NCBI GenBank assembly: GCA_014382915.1
Contig: JACNIV010000075.1
Location: forward strand, 1-5,833
Reading direction: 5' to 3'
From: Candidatus Cloacimonadota bacterium
GTDB lineage: Bacteria > Cloacimonadota > Cloacimonadia > Cloacimonadales > TCS61
DNA length: 5,833 bases
This document shows, piece after piece, positions 1 through 5,833 of the stretch (within the stretch, counting starts at the first letter, position 1; every line of letters begins with the position of its first letter). Position numbers and translations under genes: made by a program. The notes below the pieces were generated by a model. The model was not told the origin of the DNA. It ran no database searches and worked only from the letters and a program-made list of their open reading frames with translations.

Positions 1-1658
1 TTAATGCATTCCTTATAATTCTGAAATTGTATAAATACACAGATCTCTGCATCGGGCATGAATTTATTTTTGAACTCAGTTGATGATGGTTGAAAAAAAA
101 TTGCCTTTTTCAGGTCATTAAAAGTAAAATTAAATTCCCTGAAATAAATTGAATCCTGCTGTGATCTCTGTTTCAGGAATTCAAATCCCATTCTCTTTGC
201 CTGTGCTAATTTTCTTGAATTCAAGAAAGCAGGATATTGATGTGCATTTGCCAGGTAACACCAGTCCCAGCGCAGGCAATCACGATAGAACTCAAGTTTT
301 TCACTCAAGTTCTGCCTGATAAATTCAAGTAGTATGATTGCACTTTTCTGCCAATTACGAATTCTGAAATCTTTACCAATCTTATTTAAATATTCTGCTA
401 AACTGGAAAACATTTCGAATGGTGAATTAAATTCTGTAATCAGATTTTCAATAGTCACTTTAAAATTACCCGAATTATAGAATGTATTGAGAAGAGATTC
501 TACCTGCTGGAGTTTATTTAATTCTGTAAAACTAAGCCACTTTGTTTTAAGAACCTGGTAAGGTGTATAAGATAAGCATTCAATACCGTATTCCTTTATT
601 TTTTCGGCAATTTCCGTTCCCGGCAGAATTTTTAATAAACCAAGCTGGAAATGATCTGCCTGCAAAGCATAGATCTCATTAAAAGAGTGTTTTATGTCAT
701 TAAATTCATCGTAGGGCAGGCCGGCTATCATATCTACATGAATGTGGATATTTTCCATTGAAATCAATTTCTGAATTTTCTCTTTTGTTTTGTTCCAATC
801 ATCCGGACGGTGGATGGCTTTCAGAGTGGTCGGGTTCGTAGATTGAATTCCTATTTCAAATTGGAAAAGATCCACTGGACATTTTTCTAATAAAACAAAA
901 TCTTCTTCTTCCAGAAGGGCAGGATAAATCTCGAAATGGAATTTTGTATCAGGATTTATTTCGATCAGATACTGCCAGATATTACGGGCAAATTCCCTGT
1001 TTATATTGAACGTTCTATCCACAAATTTGATAATTTGAAGCTTTTTACCAAGCAGGTAATCAAGTTCCCGTTTTACTTTTTTCAGTTCCCTTAATTCCAG
1101 TTTCTGATCTGATCTGGAAGAAAGGCAGTAACTGCATTTAAAGGGGCAGCCACGGCTTGCTTCGTAATAGATGTACTTATCCTCAAGTTCCGGAAAATCA
1201 TCATCTGTATAGGGAAATTGTATTTCATTAAAGACTGGATTTTGAATCTTGATAATCCGCTCTTTTACCGATAATTTTTTATCTAAAAGATATCGAAAAC
1301 CAGCTTCACCGGCACCGCAGATAATAAAATCGAGAAATGGAAAGTCCTTGAGCCATTGCTGCGGATTATAACTTACTTCCGGTCCACCCAATATAATTTT
1401 ACATGCAGGAAGCAATTTATGAATTTCGGGTAGTAATTTCCGGATTATTTCCGAATTCCATATATAAACTGAAAAGGCTATTGTTTCAGGCTGCTGGTTG
1501 TGAATTTTAGAAATTATATCCAATAGCGATTGATTTATGTTGAATTCTTCCAAATCGATCTGGTATGAAAGGTCGTTTACATAATTTCTGAGGTACCTGA
1601 TAGCCAGGTTTGAGTGAGTATAACGGGCATTAATGCCTATCAGCAGAATTTTATTCAT
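1..1658 (-). CDS. B12-binding-domain radical SAM protein, DUF4080 type (3' end cut by window edge)
   Basis: The frame is open from an ATG at 1658 down to the left edge, giving 552 residues with no stop; the C-terminus is missing, probably by only a short stretch. The N-terminus (MNKILLIGINARYTHSNLA) is typical of the family's cobalamin-binding Rossmann domain, about residues 3-125, with LGGPEVSY at 90-97 and GAGE at 115-118. No DxHxxG motif is visible, so lower-axial histidine ligation of B12 is not expected. The radical SAM core follows: CxxxCxxC at Cys171, Cys175 and Cys178 binds the [4Fe-4S] cluster that cleaves SAM, then FVDRTF at 212-217 and FEIGIQSTN at 267-275. Residues from about 370 on resemble DUF4080, whose function is unknown. 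The start is chosen from the family N-terminus. Its ribosome site is weak (TTTGAG directly before ATG), suggesting translational coupling to the upstream nucleotidyltransferase gene, which ends 14 bases before. The family call is firm; the substrate is unknown. Confidence 0.9.
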   Translation of the reverse strand, partial: MNKILLIGINARYTHSNLAIRYLRNYVNDLSYQIDLEEFNINQSLLDIISKIHNQQPETIAFSVYIWNSEIIRKLLPEIHKLLPACKIILGGPEVSYNPQQWLKDFPFLDFIICGAGEAGFRYLLDKKLSVKERIIKIQNPVFNEIQFPYTDDDFPELEDKYIYYEASRGCPFKCSYCLSSRSDQKLELRELKKVKRELDYLLGKKLQIIKFVDRTFNINREFARNIWQYLIEINPDTKFHFEIYPALLEEEDFVLLEKCPVDLFQFEIGIQSTNPTTLKAIHRPDDWNKTKEKIQKLISMENIHIHVDMIAGLPYDEFNDIKHSFNEIYALQADHFQLGLLKILPGTEIAEKIKEYGIECLSYTPYQVLKTKWLSFTELNKLQQVESLLNTFYNSGNFKVTIENLITEFNSPFEMFSSLAEYLNKIGKDFRIRNWQKSAIILLEFIRQNLSEKLEFYRDCLRWDWCYLANAHQYPAFLNSRKLAQAKRMGFEFLKQRSQQDSIYFREFNFTFNDLKKAIFFQPSSTEFKNKFMPDAEICVFIQFQNYKECI

Positions 1659-1672
1659 CTCAAATATGCCAT

Positions 1673-2386
1673 TTATAACGAAAACATCTCCTTTGCTTTA
1701 GCCAGGTCTTCGGGGAAATCTATTTCGATGCAGGGAATATCATCGGTGGGAACAGCTTTTAAGATCACATCTTTAGCTAGAAGATCCACAGCATATTCAA
1801 AGTAATTATTTTCCTGCCCGGTGTCCACACCATACTGTAAATGTTTTGCAAACTGAGGAAGTATATCCTGCTTGAATTTGCCAATGCCAATGAATTCACC
1901 GGCACATCTGGATATCTCTAAATTTTTTCCTATTTCCAGGATGCGGTTGTCATCATCGATGATCATCTTCACTTCTTCATCTGCACACGATTTTGTTTCC
2001 AGAAGCAGCTCGGAATATTTGGAATTCCCACTTATTTTTTCCAGCAGATTACTTTCAAAAAGTACATCTGCATTAAAATAGATAAAATCATCATTGAAAT
2101 AATCTCTTGTAAGCCAAAGTGAATAAAGCGTATTTGTAGTATCGTAAATCGAATTTTCTATAAAAACCACCCGGGATTCATCAAGTATTTCCAATATATG
2201 ATTACGCAGTAATTTCTTCTTGTAGCCCATAACCACAACGAAGTCCTTTACACCAACCTTCCGGCAACTTTCTATCTGATGATGAATAATTGATTTATTA
2301 CCAATTATGATCATGCTCTTAGGAGCGCCACCGGAAACCTTTTGTAATCTTTTTCCCACACCTGCTGCTAAAATAATCGCTTTCAT
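1673..2386 (-). CDS. Nucleotidyltransferase, MobA-like / LicC-like (NTP_transf_3 type)
   Basis: A complete 237-residue protein, normal for a single-domain sugar-1-phosphate or phosphocholine cytidylyl/uridylyltransferase. The N-terminal nucleotide-binding signature is LAAGVGKRL at residues 6-14, followed by the conserved lysine in APKSM (Lys23). YDTTNTLYSLWL at 81-92 resembles the conserved segment of LicC-type phosphocholine cytidylyltransferases. YFNADVLFE at 103-111 carries Asp107, the expected metal-binding aspartate. The C-terminal IEIDFPEDL (220-228) matches the EIDTPEDL-type motif that supplies another metal ligand. Such enzymes transfer a nucleotide from CTP or UTP to a phosphorylated small molecule in the cytoplasm, supplying envelope decoration or phospholipid/phosphonate pathways. 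The start is supported by AAAGGA six bases upstream (minus strand 2397-2392). It is the first gene of a probable operon with the radical SAM gene. No lic, phosphonate or glycosyltransferase neighbour is visible, so the substrate (phosphocholine, aminoethylphosphonate, inositol phosphate or a sugar phosphate) cannot be assigned. Confidence 0.88.
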   Translation of the reverse strand: MKAIILAAGVGKRLQKVSGGAPKSMIIIGNKSIIHHQIESCRKVGVKDFVVVMGYKKKLLRNHILEILDESRVVFIENSIYDTTNTLYSLWLTRDYFNDDFIYFNADVLFESNLLEKISGNSKYSELLLETKSCADEEVKMIIDDDNRILEIGKNLEISRCAGEFIGIGKFKQDILPQFAKHLQYGVDTGQENNYFEYAVDLLAKDVILKAVPTDDIPCIEIDFPEDLAKAKEMFSL

Positions 2387-2416
2387 ATTATTCCTTTTTT
2401 AACTTATCAATTTTTT

Positions 2417-2443
2417 ACTTTATTCGATGATGTTATCCGTCAA
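2417..2443 (-). promoter_or_regulatory. Weak candidate promoter for the nucleotidyltransferase-radical SAM operon
   Basis: On the minus strand, TTGACG (2443-2438) matches five of six bases of the -35 consensus. A possible -10, TAAAGT (2422-2417), matches four of six. The 15-base spacer is shorter than the usual 16-18, so this is only a candidate. It sits about 30 bases upstream of the start codon, a sensible position. Confidence 0.25.
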
Positions 2444-2488
2444 TTATTTTCTTTCTAGATCAATAAAAATTAGTTTGCCGAAATAAAT

Positions 2489-2501
2489 AACAATTATTGT
2501 T
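2489..2501. repeat. 13-base perfect palindrome AACAAT-T-ATTGTT
   Basis: Two six-base arms are exactly inverted around a single central T. The right end overlaps the first base of the candidate -35 element of the Mrp-type gene, where a repressor or activator site would lie. It does not match an operator I can name. In AT-rich intergenic DNA such a palindrome can arise by chance, so the operator reading is inference. Confidence 0.35.
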
Positions 2502-2528
2502 TGGCATTAATGGAAGCTGAATTATCTT
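2501..2528 (+). promoter_or_regulatory. Candidate sigma-70-type promoter for the Mrp-type ATPase gene
   Basis: TTGGCA (2501-2506) matches five of six bases of the -35 consensus and TATCTT (2523-2528) four of six of the -10, with a 16-base spacer. Transcription would start near 2535, leaving a short leader with GGAGG at 2541-2545, four bases before the ATG at 2550. Confidence 0.4.
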
Positions 2529-2549
2529 TATGAAAAAAATGGAGGATAT

Positions 2550-3380
2550 ATGGAGACTGTTAAATTAGATAATGAACCAAAACCTGAAGATAAACGATTG
2601 CAGGCAAATCTCGACAGGATCAAACATAAGATCATTGTTATCAGCGGAAAAGGCGGTGTTGGGAAAAGCACTATTGCAGTAAATGTGGCATACGGTCTGG
2701 TGCTTCAAGGTAAAAAAGTTGGCATCCTCGATGTTGATATTCATGGACCTTCCATTGCCAAGATGCTGGGCATAGAAGGTAAACGTTTGACTAGATCTGA
2801 ATCAGAAGAATTTTCTAAACCGGTGGAAGTGATAAAAAATCTGTATGCACTCACGATTGCCAGTTTAGTAGGAAATCCTGACGAACCGATCATCTGGAGA
2901 GGTCCCCTGAAGATCGGAGCGATAAAACAATTCCTGCAGGATATACAGTGGCCTGAGCTTGACTACCTGATAGTGGATTCACCTCCCGGAACAGGTGATG
3001 AACCCTTGAGTGTGGTGCAGACACTGAAAAACGTGGATGGCTCTCTTATTGTATCCACTCCACAGGATGTTGCTCTTCTCGATGCCAGGAAGACAATTAA
3101 ATTTTCACAAAAAATGAATGTTCCTGTACTTGGTATCATCGAAAATATGAGCACTTTTGTGTGTCCTCATTGTGGGAAAGAGACCAATATATTTGCCGGG
3201 TTGGGCATAGAAAAAGCAGCCAAAGATTTCAATCTTGATATTCTGGGCAACATACCAATAGATGTGGATATAGTTAAAACTGGAGATTCCGGTAATTCTT
3301 ATTTAGAGTCATTTCAGGATTCAATACCAGCAAAGGAGTTCCAGAAAATCGTACAAAAGATCATTCAGAAAATGAAGTAA
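2550..3380 (+). CDS. mrp: Mrp/ApbC/NBP35-family P-loop ATPase, predicted iron-sulfur cluster carrier
   Basis: A complete 276-residue protein of the MinD/Mrp class. A deviant Walker A motif, GKGGVGKST (33-41), carries both the signature lysine (Lys34) and the P-loop lysine (Lys39). LDVDIHGPS (60-68) is the characteristic Mrp switch region, and VDSPPGTGDEPLS (142-154) is the Walker B-like family signature. Cys205 and Cys208 in VCPHCGK form the CxxC that, in a homodimer, holds a bridging [4Fe-4S] cluster in this family. These cytosolic proteins bind and pass clusters to apo-enzymes using ATP. The first 27 residues contain no cysteine and no DUF59/MIP18 domain, so this is the short form, without the N-terminal ferredoxin-like cluster of archaeal/eukaryotic NBP35. 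GGAGG four bases before the ATG fixes the start; upstream ATGs at 2530 and 2539 are out of frame. It appears monocistronic, with a candidate terminator downstream. Family certain; target enzymes unknown. Confidence 0.95.
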   Translation: METVKLDNEPKPEDKRLQANLDRIKHKIIVISGKGGVGKSTIAVNVAYGLVLQGKKVGILDVDIHGPSIAKMLGIEGKRLTRSESEEFSKPVEVIKNLYALTIASLVGNPDEPIIWRGPLKIGAIKQFLQDIQWPELDYLIVDSPPGTGDEPLSVVQTLKNVDGSLIVSTPQDVALLDARKTIKFSQKMNVPVLGIIENMSTFVCPHCGKETNIFAGLGIEKAAKDFNLDILGNIPIDVDIVKTGDSGNSYLESFQDSIPAKEFQKIVQKIIQKMK

Positions 3381-3395
3381 GACAATGATTACGTG

Positions 3396-3430
3396 AAGGC
3401 GGTGCGAAATTCTGTATCGCTTTTTTTATT
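3396..3430 (+). terminator. Probable Rho-independent terminator after the Mrp-type gene
   Basis: GCGGT (3399-3403) can pair with ATCGC (3416-3420), including one G-U pair. AAG (3396-3398) extends the stem against the first three bases of the T run, with another G-U. The loop is 12 bases and seven T residues follow (3421-3427). The stem is modest, but its position just after the stop codon at 3380 and the T tract fit an intrinsic terminator. Confidence 0.55.
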
Positions 3431-3457
3431 TATTATTAAACTGATTGTATCACTTTC

Positions 3458-3485
3458 TTGACAATGAATTTGGCCTTATTTTAAT
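3458..3485 (+). promoter_or_regulatory. Strong candidate sigma-70 promoter for the kinase gene
   Basis: A perfect TTGACA (3458-3463) is followed after 16 bases by TTTAAT (3480-3485), five of six bases of the -10 consensus. Transcription would start near 3492, and GGAG at 3501-3504 gives a good ribosome site before the ATG at 3511. The preceding terminator implies that the kinase starts its own transcription unit. Confidence 0.6.
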
Positions 3486-3510
3486 CGGTTGCCAGATAAA
3501 GGAGAGCAAA

Positions 3511-5833
3511 ATGATAATTGACTCCCGTTATAAAGTTCTGAAAGAACTTGGGGCAGGTATATGGGCTACTGTATATAAAGTGAAAGACCTCAGAACCAAT
3601 AAAACCTTTACCCTTAAGTTGTTTCACATGCTTGATTCGGACAGCCTGTATGAAAAATTCTCTGCTGAGAATATGCATCATATCACCAGATTACATCATC
3701 TCAATTTGATCCATGTAACCGATTTCGGTAATTTTGGAAAACATATTTACTACCTGAGTGAATGTTTTGATGGCAAAACGCTTGCTGGTTTCAAATTCAA
3801 GAGATCTACCCAGGAATTGTTGTATGATATTATCGTTCAAATTTGTTATGCGCTAAATGCTCTTCACAGCCAGAATATTATACATCGTGACCTTAAACCA
3901 AATAATGTTGTTTACAAAATAAAAGATAATAAACCGGTTCTGAAACTGATGGACTATGGATTCACAAAAGTAGATATAGAAAGAACAAATCAGCGTATTG
4001 GCAATGTGCTTCCTTTTATTGCACCCGAAATTTATCTTGGCAACAAAGCTGTTCTTCAAAGTGATTTTTATTCATTGGGAACCATTCTATACAAGATAAC
4101 TACTGGTTCGCTACCATTTACAGTAGAACAGATATCTGCGCTTATGGCGGGTGATAGATTCAATCTTTTCCCTAAATTTCCTCGTGAATTGAACCCGGAA
4201 ATTTCCGATAAATTGGAAAAACTCATCTTAAAACTTCTGGAAAGAAATCCTGAAGACAGATTTGACAGTGCAGCTGACATTATATCCTATATCAATCAGA
4301 TCCAACCAAAAAAATACTTATTCTCTCAAAGGTGGTCGGCTGTAAATAACATAAAGTTCAGCGACTATCTTGTACGGGAAGATTATGCTCATCAATTGTT
4401 AGATTATGTTCCCATAATATCACGTGGGAACGGGAAAATAATTTCGTTAACTGCAGGTAATGGACTGGGCAAAGGAAATGTACTAACTCTTTTCCGTTAT
4501 CACCTTCTCACCGATAAATACTACATTTTCGATTACACATGTGGTCCCAAACATAAAGATCCTTTCTATGCTCTTATCAAAGAGTTTTCTCATGCTGCTA
4601 AAAGTAATAAGAAATTGGCTTCGGATCTTTCGCGTATTTCCAAGAAGTTACAGGAATACATTTTTGAATCCGAAGAGAGTGCATTGGAAGTGACCCAGAA
4701 TGAGAAAGAGCTTGATCTCGATTTTCAATCTGCATCAAATTTTATCTTTCATTTATCAGAAGTAAAACCCTTGATCTACATAATTAGAGGTGCAGAATAC
4801 CTGGATAAAGAAGTTTTTGATTTTCTCAATTATATTTCAGAAAAAATAACAAGCAAACCTATATTAATTATATTAAGTTTGATCAATCCACGCAAACTTG
4901 AAGGCTTGATGCATCCTGTTCAGATCAATATCGAGGCTCTAAGCTTTGAACAATCAAAAAGATATATTTCCCGATTACTGATGGAAACTCCTCCCGACGA
5001 ATTTATTGAAACTATCTGGAAGCGCTCAAACGGAAATCCCCTGTTTATCGAACAGATCCTGATAGACTTAACAAATAAGAAGATGATCTGGGACTCCAAT
5101 AAATTCAATTTTGACTGTAAGCTTGATGATTACGTTCTACCCGGGAAAGTTCAAAAAACCATAGTCCAGAGATTGGATTTCTTATCCAAAAAAAATTACA
5201 AATATTTTCAGAAACTGGCTTTTATATACACACCGTTATCCAATGACCTTGTAAAATTTATTCTTAATATTGATGAAAAAGAACTCTTCTTTCTTTTGAA
5301 AGATGGCTTCAATACAGAATTGCTGGTTAAACGAAATGAATACTATTATGTGACCTTTAAAGAATCAAAAGATAAATTTAATAGTGAAACATCAGATATT
5401 ATTAAGAACAACATTTCCAAAAAAATCCTTCAATATTTTCAAAATAAAAGAATTACCCAGATCCCGGTCCTGCAGGGTATTATAGAACATGCTGAATTCG
5501 CAAAAAATTTTAGTGCCGTAAGAAAATACCGTCTGCTTCAGGTAGCTCTGTTCGCAGAGAAGGGTCAGCAGGAAGAAGCATTCGATGAAGTATGCAAAAT
5601 CGTTGTTCTGGATTTATCTAAGAAAGCAAAAATAAAAGAAAGTGAACTTCGCAGTGACCTGCAGTTGCTTTTACAAAAATCTGAATGGGCTACGAACAAC
5701 AAAATTCCAGATAATTTACGACAGTATGTTCTTAAAATGCCAAATATTCCTGAAAAACATATCATCATTGGTACATTCTACTTTGTAATGGAAAAATATC
5801 AACTTACCAATAAGCGGTTTGAAACAGCTTATA
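3511..5833 (+). CDS. Ser/Thr protein kinase fused to a degenerate STAND/AAA_16-like module and TPR-like repeats (PknK-like; 3' end cut)
   Basis: Open from ATG 3511 (GGAG at 3501-3504) to the right edge: 774 residues visible, C-terminus missing. Residues 7-265 form a Hanks-type kinase: glycine loop around Gly14 to Val21, ATP lysine Lys36, probable helix-C glutamate Glu53, HRDLKPNN with Asp127, Lys129 and Asn132, DYG (148-150) in place of DFG, APE at 171-173, DFYSLG at 185-190 and Arg250. Catalytic activity is expected. Residues from about 283 resemble a STAND/AAA_16 module: VRED (288-291) for the usual GRE, AGNGLGKG (315-322) for Walker A with Gly322 in the Ser/Thr position, and IIRGAEYLD (424-432) where hhhDD is expected. 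GNPLFIEQ (508-515) matches the conserved GNP-F-E segment, followed by winged-helix-like sequence. TPR-like helices begin near 657. I see no transmembrane segment. PknK-like kinases sense signals through the C-terminal region. The unseen end might carry GAF, histidine kinase or sigma-54 activator domains. Signal and substrate are unknown. Confidence 0.88.
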   Translation, partial: MIIDSRYKVLKELGAGIWATVYKVKDLRTNKTFTLKLFHMLDSDSLYEKFSAENMHHITRLHHLNLIHVTDFGNFGKHIYYLSECFDGKTLAGFKFKRSTQELLYDIIVQICYALNALHSQNIIHRDLKPNNVVYKIKDNKPVLKLMDYGFTKVDIERTNQRIGNVLPFIAPEIYLGNKAVLQSDFYSLGTILYKITTGSLPFTVEQISALMAGDRFNLFPKFPRELNPEISDKLEKLILKLLERNPEDRFDSAADIISYINQIQPKKYLFSQRWSAVNNIKFSDYLVREDYAHQLLDYVPIISRGNGKIISLTAGNGLGKGNVLTLFRYHLLTDKYYIFDYTCGPKHKDPFYALIKEFSHAAKSNKKLASDLSRISKKLQEYIFESEESALEVTQNEKELDLDFQSASNFIFHLSEVKPLIYIIRGAEYLDKEVFDFLNYISEKITSKPILIILSLINPRKLEGLMHPVQINIEALSFEQSKRYISRLLMETPPDEFIETIWKRSNGNPLFIEQILIDLTNKKMIWDSNKFNFDCKLDDYVLPGKVQKTIVQRLDFLSKKNYKYFQKLAFIYTPLSNDLVKFILNIDEKELFFLLKDGFNTELLVKRNEYYYVTFKESKDKFNSETSDIIKNNISKKILQYFQNKRITQIPVLQGIIEHAEFAKNFSAVRKYRLLQVALFAEKGQQEEAFDEVCKIVVLDLSKKAKIKESELRSDLQLLLQKSEWATNNKIPDNLRQYVLKMPNIPEKHIIIGTFYFVMEKYQLTNKRFETAY

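Larger units (their letters stand above)
2387..2549. promoter_or_regulatory. Divergent intergenic regulatory region
   Basis: This 163-base AT-rich gap lies between the start codons of the minus-strand nucleotidyltransferase and the plus-strand Mrp-type ATPase, so promoters for both units should be here. I see one reasonable plus-strand promoter, one weak minus-strand candidate and one perfect short palindrome, listed separately. No convincing open reading frame or structured RNA is apparent. Confidence 0.7.

Noticed and set aside
1614..1805. Plus-strand open frame of 63 codons across the junction of the two minus-strand genes.
   Set aside because: It lies antisense to recognisable protein sequence of both genes and shows no family similarity.
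1872..2081. Plus-strand open frame of 69 codons inside the nucleotidyltransferase gene.
   Set aside because: It is wholly antisense to a conserved enzyme, and its serine-rich composition is typical of a shadow frame.
1673..2386. Naming the nucleotidyltransferase licC or mobA.
   Set aside because: Motifs place it in the general superfamily only, and no lic or molybdopterin gene is nearby to support either name.
2963..3154. Minus-strand open frame of 63 codons inside the Mrp-type gene.
   Set aside because: It is antisense to conserved Mrp sequence and has no similarity to a known protein.
3381..3467. Repeated GACAATGA at 3381-3388 and 3460-3467.
   Set aside because: An eight-base repeat is expected by chance in AT-rich DNA; the second copy is explained by the -35 element.
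3481..4280. Three minus-strand open frames (3481-3681, 3853-4059, 4068-4280).
   Set aside because: They are antisense to the conserved kinase domain and would need transcription against a good promoter.
4920..5768. Two minus-strand open frames (4920-5108, 5565-5768).
   Set aside because: They are antisense to the kinase gene, with no recognisable domain.
1..5833. tRNA or rRNA genes, CRISPR array, insertion sequence ends, attachment sites or a replication origin.
   Set aside because: I saw no cloverleaf, regularly spaced repeats, transposase motif or terminal inverted repeats on reading both strands.

Overview
This is an AT-rich bacterial chromosomal window with four protein-coding genes and two short intergenic regions. 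Two genes lie on the minus strand and two on the plus strand. Shine-Dalgarno sequences are clear (GGAGG, GGAG, AAAGGA), one promoter looks sigma-70-like (TTGACA...TTTAAT), and protein ends are rich in Lys, Ile, Asn and Phe. These traits argue against typical Bacteroidetes, which mostly lack both signals. They fit an anaerobic, low-GC lineage such as Candidatus Cloacimonadota, a spirochaete or a clostridium. The first is my guess from the gene mix, at low confidence; no taxonomic marker is present.

Left part (1-2386, minus strand): a probable two-gene operon. The promoter-proximal gene encodes a small nucleotidyltransferase of the MobA-like / LicC-like class. Fourteen bases further on starts a large cobalamin-binding-domain radical SAM protein with a DUF4080-type C-terminal region, and it runs off the left edge. 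Positions 2387-2549 are a divergent regulatory region that also serves the next gene.

Centre (2550-3380, plus strand): a complete Mrp/ApbC/NBP35-type P-loop ATPase, predicted to be an iron-sulfur cluster carrier. A plausible intrinsic terminator follows it (3396-3430).

Right part (3511-5833, plus strand): a large Ser/Thr protein kinase gene with its own good promoter, running off the right edge. Its kinase domain keeps the main catalytic residues. It is fused to a STAND/AAA_16-like NTPase module whose Walker A and Walker B motifs both look degenerate, followed by helical, TPR-like sequence. The layout resembles PknK-type sensor kinases. The apparently dead ATPase module is the most interesting thing in the window.

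Nothing shows that the three transcription units act in one pathway. The radical SAM protein needs a [4Fe-4S] cluster and Mrp proteins deliver such clusters, so a link is conceivable but is only inference. I saw no tRNA, rRNA, CRISPR array, insertion sequence or prophage feature. No gene-free stretch exceeds 300 bases.
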